NCBI GenBank assembly: GCA_000403315.2
Contig: KE159636.1
Coordinates: 2,792,233 to 2,856,232 of the forward strand
DNA length: 64,000 bases
Reading direction: 5' to 3'
From: Lachnospiraceae bacterium A2
GTDB taxonomy: Bacteria > Bacillota > Clostridia > Lachnospirales > Lachnospiraceae
Of this stretch, positions 33,089 to 42,632 are shown in pieces. The notes under the pieces are model-generated. The model did not search any database. It saw nothing but the letters and a program-made list of their open reading frames with translations, and was not told where the DNA came from. The translations under genes and the position numbers were made by a program. How positions within the stretch are numbered: position 1 is the first letter of the stretch; each line of letters starts with the position of its first letter.

Positions 33089-33709
33089 TCACTGCAAAGA
33101 ATCCCCCGGGCTCTCATCCTCGAACTCAAAGATGCATTTCTCATATGCATTTATCACATGGGTATCCTGATACTTGTCGTACCGCTTATGGTTCACCCCA
33201 TAAGTCAGGTGCACATGCCCATGGAGGAAGAACTTTGGCTTATATTTCTCTAGAAGGGAGCGGAACACCTGAAAGCCCTGATGGGGCAGGTCCCGCCCGT
33301 CGTTGAGCTGGTAAGCGGGGGCATGGGTCACCAAAATGTCAAACCCCCGCCGCCGGAACAGCTGGAACCGGAGCTTTGCCGCCCGCTGCTTCATCTGCCA
33401 CTCGGTATATTGGTAATTCCCCTTACTGTAGCGCATGGAGCCCCCAAGGCCCAGTATCCGTATGCCCTTGTACACATAAATCTGGTCTTCAATGCAGATG
33501 CAGCCATCCGGCGGGGTTTTCCCGTATTTCCCATCATGGTTCCCATGGACGTAAAGCACTGGGATAGACGCCATAGTCACCAAAAATGTCAGGTAGGCAG
33601 GATCCAAATCCCCACAGGAGATAATCAGGTCCACTCCCTCCAGCTTGCTCTTATCAAAATATTCCCACAAACCTTTCGATTCTTCATCTGCAATCGCCAG
33701 TATCTTCAT
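33089..33709 (-). CDS. Calcineurin-like metallophosphoesterase
   Basis: A 206-aa phosphoesterase with the dinuclear-metal motifs: a modified first site KILAIADEES, then ISCGDLD, VHGNHDGKYG, THAP and HGHVH. The first motif normally reads DxH; here it is DEES, so one metal ligand may be altered. It lies 8 nt after the ParB-like/BMP-fold gene and is probably translated from the same message. The natural substrate is unknown. Confidence 0.85.
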   Translation of the reverse strand: MKILAIADEESKGLWEYFDKSKLEGVDLIISCGDLDPAYLTFLVTMASIPVLYVHGNHDGKYGKTPPDGCICIEDQIYVYKGIRILGLGGSMRYSKGNYQYTEWQMKQRAAKLRFQLFRRRGFDILVTHAPAYQLNDGRDLPHQGFQVFRSLLEKYKPKFFLHGHVHLTYGVNHKRYDKYQDTHVINAYEKCIFEFEDESPGDSLQ

Positions 33710-33717
33710 CTTACTAT

Positions 33718-35637
33718 TTAACCTTCCTGTTTCTTAATTCCCTGCTGCTTCATGACAGGCTCTGCCTGCTCTTTCAGTTCTTCCTTTTTGGGGATTGCCC
33801 CAATGACATTCTCTGCCAGCCAGTCCATCGTCATGATTTCCTCTGGGGAAAGGATATTCTCCGGGTTTTCCGACACAATCCCGTCTTGGGAATATAAAAT
33901 GCCGGAAAACGGGTTGAACAGCTCTGCGCTGACGGAGGCCTTTAAGAGCCCTGCAAGGCGTTTCAGCCCAATGGGCAAGTACTTGGAAAATACCACGTCT
34001 ATGACACCTTCCGACATCCCCCACCAGTAGTTAATGGCCTTTTTGGCGGTAGGGCTGTCGTCATATTTCCATGTCCCGTCCAGAATTGCCCAAATAAGCT
34101 GCTCGTAAAAATTTCCCCAGTGCCACAGGGGCATGGCAAAATTCCTTGGATGCCCATTATCTATATGGTACAGCCCAAAAAACCGGGAGGCCTCCTCCGG
34201 GATTACCATGTCCCGCCCGGAAACAACGGAGGATCCACTCTCTTTGATGCTTTCTTCAATGTCCATTTCCTTCTTGGAGGACCATTCCAGATACACCTTT
34301 GCACGGGGATTAATCATCTTTGCCCCCAAAGCAAAGGCATTGATATTGGCTATGGATCCGTAAATGGGGTAATCCGCAATATACGTCAGCCGCCCATTCT
34401 CCGCCATGGCTCCTGCAATGGCGCCCATCAGGAACTTGGCCTCATACATCCGGGAATAGTAGGTCCTGATATAGCGGTGGGACGTATTCAGGGAACAGTT
34501 TAAAATCCGCACCTTGGGGTTGGCGATTGCCGCTTTTACGCTGGCTGGCGCAAAGGGGGGCGTAGTGGTGAAAATCAGGCCGCATCCCACATTTATGGCA
34601 TCTTCCAGCAAGGCATCAATGTTCTCCAATGTCCCATTTTCATAGCAGACGGTCTGCACTTCCTCCGGGAAGGTCTGCTGCAGATGGAGCCTCCCAAGCT
34701 CATGGGCATAGGTCCATGCGGAAGTACCCGGCGTTTTTTCATAAATAAAAGCAATTTTCAGCTTTTGGGGGGCTAATGCCGGCAGGTGCAGCAGGTCAAG
34801 GAGCGATTTTTTCTTCTGGTTCGGCTTCATTTTCAATTCAACCTCAGATTCCTCCCCCAGCAGCAGGAATTCCTCCCAGCTTTTTGCAATCAGGGTCTGC
34901 AGTTCGCTGGTGGTCTTATCGTTTATGGCGTCATACCCATAGAGGGTAATAAAGGAAAGGAATGCGTCCCCAGTGGAAATTTTCAGCTTATCCCCGCCTT
35001 TTGCCCGGTATTCCGCGCTGAACCTCGTATAGACGGAGCTGAATTTCATCCGGTCTTCCTCTGTCCAAAGTTCATCCGGGCCCTTTCCCACAGCTTCCTG
35101 CAGTTTGGCGAACTTTCCTTCATGGGTGAACCAGATATAATTGATAGGCGCAGCCAGCCGGTAAAAATCGAGGAATTCGTAGTAAATTTTGTTTTCCTTT
35201 TCCCCGGTTTTCTTCGGCACAATCCTTGTCACATGGCCTGCAATGGAAACCGCCCCTACGAATTTCATAACGCTGACACGCTTGTTCCCCTCCACAATAT
35301 AAAATTTATGCATATATTCATAGGCCTTTACTGGCTCCCGGATGCCTTCTTCCAAATGGGAGTCCAGAAGCTTCATCCACTTTGCCGCAAATTCCGTGTC
35401 TTCCCGCAGGATGGGCATAAAATTCCCTGCAAAGGAACTGCTCCTTCCAAATGTCTTGGTCCCTACAATCTGCTCAATGGGAATCTGGACCAGCCCAAGG
35501 GGCACCTCGGAGTAAGAGCCGCGCTCCGGCAGGATGTCGTCCAATACCTGCAGGATGGGCCGCTCCCCATGGAGCATCCTTGTCTGGTAATCTTTTTTTC
35601 CTAGTCGAAACGCTTTGTTGTAGTCTTCTCTTGCCAT
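33718..35637 (-). CDS. Cytoplasmic ParB-like/BMP-fold fusion protein
   Basis: A 639-aa protein with no signal peptide or lipobox. The N-terminal region has a ParB/sulfiredoxin-like segment, EYMHKFYIVEGNKRVSVMKF, with VEGNKR at 115-120. The C-terminal region from about 293 (KLKIAFIYEKTPGTSAWTYAHELG) to about 560 has the BMP/Med binding-protein fold, with GLIFTTTPPF, YEAKFLMGAIAGAMAENG and IGYIADYPIYG-like patterns. BMP proteins are usually secreted nucleoside binders; a cytoplasmic version joined to a ParB-like domain suggests a sensor or regulator. It precedes a metallophosphoesterase gene. The ATG has a GGGAGGA site. Confidence 0.8.
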   Translation of the reverse strand: MAREDYNKAFRLGKKDYQTRMLHGERPILQVLDDILPERGSYSEVPLGLVQIPIEQIVGTKTFGRSSSFAGNFMPILREDTEFAAKWMKLLDSHLEEGIREPVKAYEYMHKFYIVEGNKRVSVMKFVGAVSIAGHVTRIVPKKTGEKENKIYYEFLDFYRLAAPINYIWFTHEGKFAKLQEAVGKGPDELWTEEDRMKFSSVYTRFSAEYRAKGGDKLKISTGDAFLSFITLYGYDAINDKTTSELQTLIAKSWEEFLLLGEESEVELKMKPNQKKKSLLDLLHLPALAPQKLKIAFIYEKTPGTSAWTYAHELGRLHLQQTFPEEVQTVCYENGTLENIDALLEDAINVGCGLIFTTTPPFAPASVKAAIANPKVRILNCSLNTSHRYIRTYYSRMYEAKFLMGAIAGAMAENGRLTYIADYPIYGSIANINAFALGAKMINPRAKVYLEWSSKKEMDIEESIKESGSSVVSGRDMVIPEEASRFFGLYHIDNGHPRNFAMPLWHWGNFYEQLIWAILDGTWKYDDSPTAKKAINYWWGMSEGVIDVVFSKYLPIGLKRLAGLLKASVSAELFNPFSGILYSQDGIVSENPENILSPEEIMTMDWLAENVIGAIPKKEELKEQAEPVMKQQGIKKQEG

Positions 35638-35842
35638 ACTGTCCTCCCAAGATTATGCTGTAATGCTTATGGTTATCATTCTTCTGATTTCTGTCCGGGT
35701 TTATCTTACCACAGATTGGCAGAATATTCTATACTTCTTTTTCCAACGCTTACAAGATTGTAGGATTGAACAAAGATTGGAACATAAACTTGGAAAACTC
35801 CATCGGCTTTCCTCAAAAGGAATGGATAGGCATACAAAAAGC

Positions 35843-35874
35843 AGGGATTCCAGCCCTGCAGCTCTGGAATCCCT
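35843..35874 (-). terminator. Terminator of the C11-protease cassette
   Basis: AGGGATTCCAG (35843-35853) pairs with CTGGAATCCCT (35864-35874). On the minus strand it is followed by GCTTTTTG. It lies 38 nt after the last cassette gene. The rest of 35638-35842 is AT-rich with no gene seen. Confidence 0.75.
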
Positions 35875-35911
35875 AACAAACAGTATGTATTTTTGCCTTC
35901 GGCCATTCACG

Positions 35912-36580
35912 TCATGTTCTAAGTTTATAACTATCCGCAGCGACTGCGTTATTGTTCCTGAAAATTTCTCTGTAGGGCAAATCCTTGAATATAGCAGTGT
36001 TAAACATAACCTCACAGGCATATTCATTCTTTCCGGCAGGCTCCTGTGCAAATGACAGTTTCCACTTAATGCCGTTGTTGTATATATATCCATATTCCTC
36101 GGAAATTTCCACAACAAATTCCCAGAATTCTATAACAATTGGAGAACCCTTTAGGTTTTGCCCAGCAAAGCCACGGGGTTCTCTGGGGATATCATAAATT
36201 TCACATCGGTTGGTCCCCCGGACGGCAGTGGGCATATTGAAAAATTTGGATGTCTGATGGGCAATCCTTACTCCCGGATTGCCAAAAAGGTAATCTACCA
36301 ATCTGTGGCTGCTTTCAAACCCATGGTCTATGCAGACCTTACTGACAGGATCCATTGGCGGGTTGCCTACCACTATTTCAGAGCGGACAAACTGCAGAAT
36401 CCCCAGCTTCAGCTTGGATGAAAACTTGCCTTGGTAGGATACATGGAAATCGGCGCCGCATTGGATGGCAAGGCCGTGCGCACTGGTGCTAAAGTCCCCA
36501 TCACTAGGTTTGATAAGCATGGGGTAAACCTCAATATTGAAACCGTTTTTATCATATGTTTTTTTGTCGTAATAGCACAT
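35912..36580 (-). CDS. Unrecognised 222-aa protein of the C11-protease cassette
   Basis: I do not recognise this protein. It has no signal peptide or membrane helix. Visible features are a mixed alpha/beta sequence with several aromatic clusters (EFWEFVVEISEEYGYIYNNG, WKLSFAQEPAG) and a RGTNRCEIYDIPREPRG segment. It is the last gene of a four-gene minus-strand run headed by the 181-aa protein, 25 nt after the protease gene, and is followed by a terminator. Because its position follows a protease, it could be a substrate, an inhibitor or an immunity-type protein, but nothing in the sequence decides this. Confidence 0.65.
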   Translation of the reverse strand: MCYYDKKTYDKNGFNIEVYPMLIKPSDGDFSTSAHGLAIQCGADFHVSYQGKFSSKLKLGILQFVRSEIVVGNPPMDPVSKVCIDHGFESSHRLVDYLFGNPGVRIAHQTSKFFNMPTAVRGTNRCEIYDIPREPRGFAGQNLKGSPIVIEFWEFVVEISEEYGYIYNNGIKWKLSFAQEPAGKNEYACEVMFNTAIFKDLPYREIFRNNNAVAADSYKLRT

Positions 36581-36605
36581 TTTTGTATGCCCCTTTCCTG
36601 AAATA

Positions 36606-38690
36606 TTATGGGGAACGTTCCATAGATCCTAGATAGTGCAGTTCCATTTTCGTGTCGCGGATGAGGAAACCATATTGCAGCTTTGTGCCAGCCTGCCATT
36701 TTATTTTTTCTAAATCGCCATCTCCTGCCTGCATATCTTCCATGGTAATTTTGGCGCCCATATAGTATTCCTTTTGGTAAATTCTGTTCTCTGCTGGAAG
36801 GGGTTCTTTCCCTGCGGCGATTTTCTCCTGCACTAAGCTTACGCCTTCCTTATCCTGTTCTATCTGTGGATATTTTTTTTCTAAGCCTATGCCTTCTGCC
36901 CCGTTCCCTCCTTCCTGCCCAAACAGCGGATAGAGCGGAATCAGCGCATCCCCTGCTTCGAGGGCGTATACCTGTTTTGAGATTTCATAAGGCTCAATCT
37001 GGACAACCTCCCCGTCTGGGCAGTCTTCGGAAAAACGGATGCGCATGTTGCATTTTGCCCAGCCGCTGCCTTCTTTTTTGTATAAGATAGGGGCGGTGTA
37101 TTCCGTTTCACCATCTCTGGTATAGTTTTCTATCAGGCAGAGTATCTGGCCCTTCAACCCCCAGAACGTGTCCTCCATGGGAGCCTTTAAGTAACCCGAC
37201 TGGTCCAGTACAGTGTCCCCGTCGGCGCTGATAAGGTACGTACATCCATCTTGGCTTACAGACACGGCTCCATAGGCATTGGCAATCTCATCTTGCTGGC
37301 TGGGCGGTATCTCGGCTTTCACTTCCCCGTCCTCCTGCAATGGCTCCTGCCATGGGATTTCCCCTCCTGCTGTCAGGTACTTGATGTAATTCTCCGTGAA
37401 GGCCTGATATTTTTCGCAGAACGGAAGGGCTTGGTATATCCTGCCGTCAGTCCTGATTTGGCTGTTATCCCCGCTGGGCAGGTATAGGTTCATTCCGCTG
37501 GGTTCCTGCGTGTAACCGCTGCAGGATTTTTTGATAATCATCTGGCCGTATGCGTCCCGTAGTTCCTGATAAAGTTCCTGCAAATCCTCCCCAGATACCT
37601 GCCCGGCTTGCCCGCTTTCTTGGCTTGCCTCCTGCGCTCCCGCCATATCCAGTTCCTGAAACGTTTTTGGGAAAGCCGCTTCCAGCAAATGCCAAAGGAA
37701 ATCCATCACATCCACCTGTTCCGGCATGGATTCTGCCCCCTGCTGCCCAAATCCCTGTATCTGCCCACGGAGCCTGCCCAGTTCCTGATACATCCTTTCG
37801 CTGTCTGCATCCTGTGCAGGAAGGATGCTAACCAGCCTGTCAAACGCTTCATGGAACCTGCCATAGCTGCCCATATCGACTAATGCAAGGGTAGTGCGGA
37901 ACTTTTCCCCCCGATAACATCCCGCAAAAGATTCCAGCATAGCAAGGCCTGCCCGTTTCCCATACGGCCCATCTTCCTCCGGCTCCTTTAAGGACTCCAC
38001 CCAGCTGTAATCGTAACCATCCTGCGGCTCCAATTCCTCCGAGGCAATGAAATACTCTGTTTTCCCCTGTAAAACGCTTACCATCTCAAGGCTGCCCATC
38101 AGGCAGGCGTCCATGCCGATAAAATCAAAGGGCTCCTGATAGGCTGAGAGCTCTAGCCCCTCCTTGAGTTCTAGTAAGCTTAAGGCGGAATACCCAAAAT
38201 TTTCGTCTTTCCCAAAGCCTTCTATCTGCCCCGCCCCATGGTTCCAGAATATCAGCCCATAATGCTCGGCTGGGTAGGACTGGGTTCCATAATTAATAAA
38301 GTCAGCCAAGGTGTCCGCCCGCCCCATATCCCTCATTTCCAGCTCCGTAACCTCCGAAACGCCTGCCCCTGTCATGCAGAACCGCCCATAGCTGCAATCC
38401 TCCATCTGGCTGTACTGCCACTGGCTTGCCCCTCCTGCCTCCACCACAATATGGATATCCCTCCCTTCCGGGTCTGCCTGTGCCACTGCCTTCCCTATTT
38501 CTTCCAAATCATCCCCGGCTGCGCCGTAGCTGCTCTCCAAATCGCTTCCGTCAAGGTACAGCAGCAAGGTGCTGTAGCCCCGCTCTGCCTGCTGCGGGTA
38601 TGCCTTACCCTTACTCCCTTCCATCCGGAGAAAGCCGCCAGCCAACAGCGCCGTGCCTGCCAGCAGGGTTCCTGCTGCAAGGAGCCGCAA
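36606..38690 (-). CDS. Clostripain-family (C11) cysteine protease, membrane anchored or secreted
   Basis: A 694-aa protein with an N-terminal hydrophobic segment (residues 2-21), then the C11 caspase-like fold: STLLLYLDGSDLESSYG, the catalytic His151 in FWNHGAG and Cys196 in GMDACLMGSLE. C11 enzymes cleave after Arg or Lys and usually activate themselves. A long C-terminal region (about 420-694) is beta-rich and not recognised. The start is TTG with GGGAAGGATA upstream, inside the end of the preceding gene (80-nt overlap), which points to coupled expression. A later ATG at residue 23 would remove the hydrophobic segment and is less likely. Confidence 0.85.
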   Translation of the reverse strand: MRLLAAGTLLAGTALLAGGFLRMEGSKGKAYPQQAERGYSTLLLYLDGSDLESSYGAAGDDLEEIGKAVAQADPEGRDIHIVVEAGGASQWQYSQMEDCSYGRFCMTGAGVSEVTELEMRDMGRADTLADFINYGTQSYPAEHYGLIFWNHGAGQIEGFGKDENFGYSALSLLELKEGLELSAYQEPFDFIGMDACLMGSLEMVSVLQGKTEYFIASEELEPQDGYDYSWVESLKEPEEDGPYGKRAGLAMLESFAGCYRGEKFRTTLALVDMGSYGRFHEAFDRLVSILPAQDADSERMYQELGRLRGQIQGFGQQGAESMPEQVDVMDFLWHLLEAAFPKTFQELDMAGAQEASQESGQAGQVSGEDLQELYQELRDAYGQMIIKKSCSGYTQEPSGMNLYLPSGDNSQIRTDGRIYQALPFCEKYQAFTENYIKYLTAGGEIPWQEPLQEDGEVKAEIPPSQQDEIANAYGAVSVSQDGCTYLISADGDTVLDQSGYLKAPMEDTFWGLKGQILCLIENYTRDGETEYTAPILYKKEGSGWAKCNMRIRFSEDCPDGEVVQIEPYEISKQVYALEAGDALIPLYPLFGQEGGNGAEGIGLEKKYPQIEQDKEGVSLVQEKIAAGKEPLPAENRIYQKEYYMGAKITMEDMQAGDGDLEKIKWQAGTKLQYGFLIRDTKMELHYLGSMERSP

Positions 38691-41600
38691 TATCCTTCCC
38701 GCTGCGGCTTACCGGGAAGGCTTCATACATCTGCTCCTCCACCCGCAGGAGGACGGCGCCCATCTGCCGGGTGGCATCCTGCCTTACGGCTTTTTTCATG
38801 TTTGCCTTCTGGTAGATTGCCGCATTGTGCCGTTCCATGGCTTCTTTCTGCCGTTTTACAAACTTGAGGTTATCTGCAACTTCATCATAAAGCCCCCTTG
38901 CCTCGTCATATGCTGCAATCAGGTCTTTTGTGCCCTGCAGCTCCCCTTCCCTGAACATGCCATTTTTTTCCTGCGCCGCAACGCTCCTCTTAAGGCCTCC
39001 CATCACATTTCCAAATGCAGCCACATTGCCGGACTCCATGCCTGTTTCCAGCACATTTCCCACTTGGTCCAATGCTTTGATCAGGGAAACGTTCATTTCT
39101 GCACATTCCTCCAGCGGAACCTGCAGTTCCTCCACATAAGTATCCTGCATGGATCTCATCAGCTGGACGGAAGATGCGATATGCTCCTTTGCCTGCCCTA
39201 AGCGCCTGCTGTTCTGGGCTGCCGTGTACTGCCGGTACTGGTACTGCCGCCACGAGCTGCGGAACGAGCCATCCTCAATATGGCTGAGGTCTGAATCCAT
39301 ATGGTCGTTGATTGCGCCAGACAGGGCGCCTTGGGAATCTTGCTCCATAGAGGTTTTCCCAATCAGCTTGGAAAAATGGTATTTCTTCCCAAGAGCCACA
39401 AAATCAATTTCTGCCCGGAAATACTGTTCTTTTACGCTTGCTTTTGTTTCCAGTTTAATATAATTGACATAAAATAGGGACATTGCCCCTTTGATTACTT
39501 CATTCACCGCCTTCAGCACGGATTCTCCCACCTTGCCGGAAATGCTTAAAATCCCTTTTGCCACCTCAAGCGCAGCCGTTGCCACGCCGATTGCCGTATA
39601 AATGCCGATTTTTGCCACCTCGTATGCCCCGATTTCCAACCCTTTGGCAATGGCGACAAAAGCTTTTTTCCACCATCTTGCGCGGGAAATTGCCCCTTTA
39701 CATTCTGCAATTTTCCGATCAAAATAGGCAATCTGCCCATACAGCTCATTGACATGGTCTTGGGCCCTTTGGACCTCCCTTTTTGCATTTCCAATCTTAT
39801 CCCTTAACCGGTGGATGGCCCCATCAATTTTCTGCGTGACCGCAGCCAGCTTCTCCGTCAGCCCGGAAGTGTCCAACAGGAAGCTGAACTCAAAGTTTGC
39901 CGAAGAAAAACTCTCATAATCCACCAGCAAATGCAGGGAAATCCCAAATATACCATATAATTTTGCACATAAATCCACTGAAATTTTCCGGCCCATATAG
40001 ATGATTCTGGCATCCAGCCGGAACAGCCTTAGGATTTCCACGCTTCCGTCCAGATAAAAAGACACTTCTTTTTTCCCTGCCGAAAGGAAAAATACAATCC
40101 CTTCTTGGCTTGGGTTGACAAACTGCGCCAGAAGGCTGCCTTTTGCAATGGGCATTGCCGTGCTGCTGCTTTTCTGGGACTTTGAAGGCCCTACCCGCAA
40201 GAACCCTAAGTCAAAGGCTTGGATTTTCGCATAGGCAAGCATGCCCTCTGACTCACGGAAGGAAAACAACACCTCAAACCGCTGTTTGAAAATCTCAACC
40301 ACGCCACAGATAAAATAGCCCCGCTCCACGGTATATGTCCCAAGGGCAGTATTTTCCATTGCAACATAAAACTGTGCGGCAAGCTGCAAGTTCCCCTTGC
40401 TGTCAATATAATAATGGCGCATCCTTTTTTGGTCTGCCAGGTCAACACCTTCCCCGAATGGGGTAATCTGCACCTGCCCCTCCTCCAGCCTTAAGGCATC
40501 GCTTGATATGGCGGCATTGAACCGGGAAACCACCGCCGGGACGTCCTTTTTTTCCAGCAGCCCCTTGGGGAACGGGGCCATTTGCTGAAACGGGAGCCCC
40601 AGAATCTTGATAAAATCCAAGGCTTCTATCCCATCCACATGCTCCCCCATCAGGTTGTCCACCAAGATTGGGATGGAAATGTCGCTGATGGCTGCAGAAA
40701 GGAGCGTTGGCTCTACTGCAGTTCCGACTGTTTTGAGCATAACTGCCCCAAAAATCTGGATATTCCTGATATAAAGGGAACTGTACAGCCCAAACTCAAG
40801 CCCCTTTCCCATCTGCACCATCAGGCAGGTATCCCCAATGGAAAATGGGCCAAATAAGGCAACCGGCCGCTCCACATGAGCCAGCGCCTCCAGACGGAAG
40901 GCGTTCTGTGCCACGCCGCAGTCCACGGTAAATTCCATCCCCCTTAAGTAAGGGAACACAAAGGTGCCTTTGATGACAAACTGCATGGCCTTGCCAAAAG
41001 ACAGCAGGAGATATAAATTGCTGCTCTCCACAAAGCCTGTCTGAATCTTTGGCAGCGCCACCATACAGGTAACCGTGCCCTTTGCCGTGCCAAGGTACAG
41101 CTCCGTATAGCGGACTCCAAATAAGCCCCTTATCCCTCTGCAAAATAGGCTGTCCCCCTCAAAGCTTACCTGCGCATATAGGATCATTGCGCTGGCCTCC
41201 ATCTGGCTGGGGACCTGCTTCATCTGTCCCCTTCCCCCAAGCATGGATTGCAGCAAATACGTGCCCCCTGTCTGGGCGTAAAACAGAAACTCCCAAACCC
41301 CGAAAAAACCTGCAATTTTTTCCAGCATATCCCTGACCATGCCAACGAAACCGGGCTTTTCCGGCCGCGGCTGCTCCCCTGTAACTGCAAAGGAAAACAG
41401 CAAGGCCAAAGTCCCAGATCTCCTTACCATCTTGAAAGAAACTGTATTGTCCTCCACTTCCAAGGCCAAGCAGCCGTCATGGTAAGAAACGGACAGTTCC
41501 TGCGGGCAGTACTCCGGGAGCAGGGAATCCGCAAGGCTTTTGACATCCTCCGGCAATGTCCCACTATTTGTTTTTTCTGCAAATCCCCTTGAAACGGCAT

Positions 41601-41739
41601 CAGACAGGCTTTTTCTGACCCAATCTACTTTTCCGTAAAATGCAGCCTTCCCATTTTGGCTGCCCAGCACGATATGGGAGGGGCAGCTTAGGATATTCCC
41701 TTCTGCCGATATGCTGCAGGAAATCTGCTGTTTTGCCAT
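38611..41739 (-). CDS. Large unrecognised protein with coiled coil and amphipathic hydrophobic segment
   Basis: A 1042-aa protein with no signal peptide. Residues 1-620 look beta-rich with many short hydrophobic strands. Residues 628-690 form a charged coiled coil (LTEKLAAVTQKIDGAIHRLRDKIG...). Residues 692-736 are a long Ala/Ile/Gly-rich amphipathic-hydrophobic stretch (FVAIAKGLEIGAYEVAKIGI onward). Residues 830-1000 are helical. This layout recalls pore-forming or membrane-inserting proteins, but I cannot assign a family. The last 30 residues, which overlap the protease gene, look less conserved. It lies 103 nt after the 181-aa gene. Confidence 0.8.
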   Translation of the reverse strand: MAKQQISCSISAEGNILSCPSHIVLGSQNGKAAFYGKVDWVRKSLSDAVSRGFAEKTNSGTLPEDVKSLADSLLPEYCPQELSVSYHDGCLALEVEDNTVSFKMVRRSGTLALLFSFAVTGEQPRPEKPGFVGMVRDMLEKIAGFFGVWEFLFYAQTGGTYLLQSMLGGRGQMKQVPSQMEASAMILYAQVSFEGDSLFCRGIRGLFGVRYTELYLGTAKGTVTCMVALPKIQTGFVESSNLYLLLSFGKAMQFVIKGTFVFPYLRGMEFTVDCGVAQNAFRLEALAHVERPVALFGPFSIGDTCLMVQMGKGLEFGLYSSLYIRNIQIFGAVMLKTVGTAVEPTLLSAAISDISIPILVDNLMGEHVDGIEALDFIKILGLPFQQMAPFPKGLLEKKDVPAVVSRFNAAISSDALRLEEGQVQITPFGEGVDLADQKRMRHYYIDSKGNLQLAAQFYVAMENTALGTYTVERGYFICGVVEIFKQRFEVLFSFRESEGMLAYAKIQAFDLGFLRVGPSKSQKSSSTAMPIAKGSLLAQFVNPSQEGIVFFLSAGKKEVSFYLDGSVEILRLFRLDARIIYMGRKISVDLCAKLYGIFGISLHLLVDYESFSSANFEFSFLLDTSGLTEKLAAVTQKIDGAIHRLRDKIGNAKREVQRAQDHVNELYGQIAYFDRKIAECKGAISRARWWKKAFVAIAKGLEIGAYEVAKIGIYTAIGVATAALEVAKGILSISGKVGESVLKAVNEVIKGAMSLFYVNYIKLETKASVKEQYFRAEIDFVALGKKYHFSKLIGKTSMEQDSQGALSGAINDHMDSDLSHIEDGSFRSSWRQYQYRQYTAAQNSRRLGQAKEHIASSVQLMRSMQDTYVEELQVPLEECAEMNVSLIKALDQVGNVLETGMESGNVAAFGNVMGGLKRSVAAQEKNGMFREGELQGTKDLIAAYDEARGLYDEVADNLKFVKRQKEAMERHNAAIYQKANMKKAVRQDATRQMGAVLLRVEEQMYEAFPVSRSGKDIAAPCSRNPAGRHGAVGWRLSPDGRE

Positions 41740-41842
41740 AATCTGACTCGCTCCCTTTGCTTTTGTAGGTTATGGCGGCTGCATGCCAAAACGTCAATTT
41801 ATACCAGAAAAGCCGCCAAACTAGCTGTTTTACTACGCGCCC

Positions 41843-42388
41843 TTAGCCTTCTTCTTTCTGTTCCACAATTTCGGCAGGGGCGTCCAGATATTCGTCAGCC
41901 GTTATGAGCTGCATCTTGTCAACCACCTTTTTCCGGCTGGTGTTCCAGACAGAAAGCGACAGGTTCGATACATCTACAATCTGTGCGATTTCCTTGGGAA
42001 TCAAACCCTCTGTAATGACCTGAAGCTGGAAGGCATATTCCAAAACATTGTCCTTTGGGTCTGCCCCTTTTCGGATATACAAGTATGCCATGTTCAGCTT
42101 GACAATAATCTTGCTCAAGTCAAAGCCGCTGCTGCCTGCCTGAAGCCCTGCCAGAGTATCCGTTAAGTCCTTTTCCATGTCCCCAGTGTCTGCCTCTGAG
42201 CCAGAATTATTTACCAGTTTCTTGATGTCCTCAATGACTTTCGGGATGGAAATGCCGCTGTCTGCTTCCTGTACGGTTGGGATTAGCAGCACCGCATACC
42301 CATCTTCCCCCTTTTTCTCATAGGCTGCATGTAATTTTGTCCCAATTAATGAAAAATCAATCCCTATCAATGCATTTAAATCACTCAT
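41843..42388 (-). CDS. Unrecognised 181-aa protein, first gene of the C11-protease cassette
   Basis: A soluble 181-aa protein with no known family that I recognise. It starts MSDLNALIGIDFSLIGTKLHAAYEKKG and has a central acidic linker (NNSGSEADTGDMEKDL), a strand-rich part (KIIVKLNMAYLYIRKG) and LSLSVWNTSRKKVVDKMQL near the end, with an acidic tail. Beta-strand spacing resembles the strand-rich half of the 1042-aa neighbour, so they may assemble together (inference). AAAGGAGGG precedes the ATG. Its promoter faces that of an XRE regulator and contains regulator-like palindromes. Confidence 0.75.
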   Translation of the reverse strand: MSDLNALIGIDFSLIGTKLHAAYEKKGEDGYAVLLIPTVQEADSGISIPKVIEDIKKLVNNSGSEADTGDMEKDLTDTLAGLQAGSSGFDLSKIIVKLNMAYLYIRKGADPKDNVLEYAFQLQVITEGLIPKEIAQIVDVSNLSLSVWNTSRKKVVDKMQLITADEYLDAPAEIVEQKEEG

Positions 42389-42441
42389 CCTGTTCCCTCC
42401 TTTTGTAGGTTCCCTGCCAGTTCCTGTAACAATATAGGCTT

Positions 42442-42470
42442 ATTTTAAAGCATCCGCCTTGTTTTTGTAA
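42442..42470 (-). promoter_or_regulatory. Promoter of the C11-protease cassette
   Basis: On the minus strand TTACAA (42465-42470) and TAAAAT (42442-42447) are 17 nt apart, about 54 nt before the 181-aa gene. The -35 overlaps the GTAACTTAC palindrome. Confidence 0.5.
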
Positions 42471-42575
42471 CTTACTTATATGAAAAAAACAGGGCGCCAA
42501 GCCAGTGGCAGCATGGCATGGTTGGTTTGGCTGATTTTTGCCCTGAAATAGGTAACCTACATATTTGTAAGTTAT
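42467..42575. promoter_or_regulatory. Three GTAACTTAC-type operator candidates
   Basis: GTAACTTAC (42467-42475), GTAACCTAC (42552-42560) and GTAAGTTAT (42567-42575, a reverse-type copy) are near-identical odd-centred palindromes in the 244-bp divergent gap. One overlaps the cassette -35; the other two are 15 bp apart upstream of the XRE gene. Confidence 0.5.
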
Positions 42576-42632
42576 AATTTGGATGGATTTTCTATATGAT
42601 ATACATAGTATTATACAAGAGGGAGGAATAGC

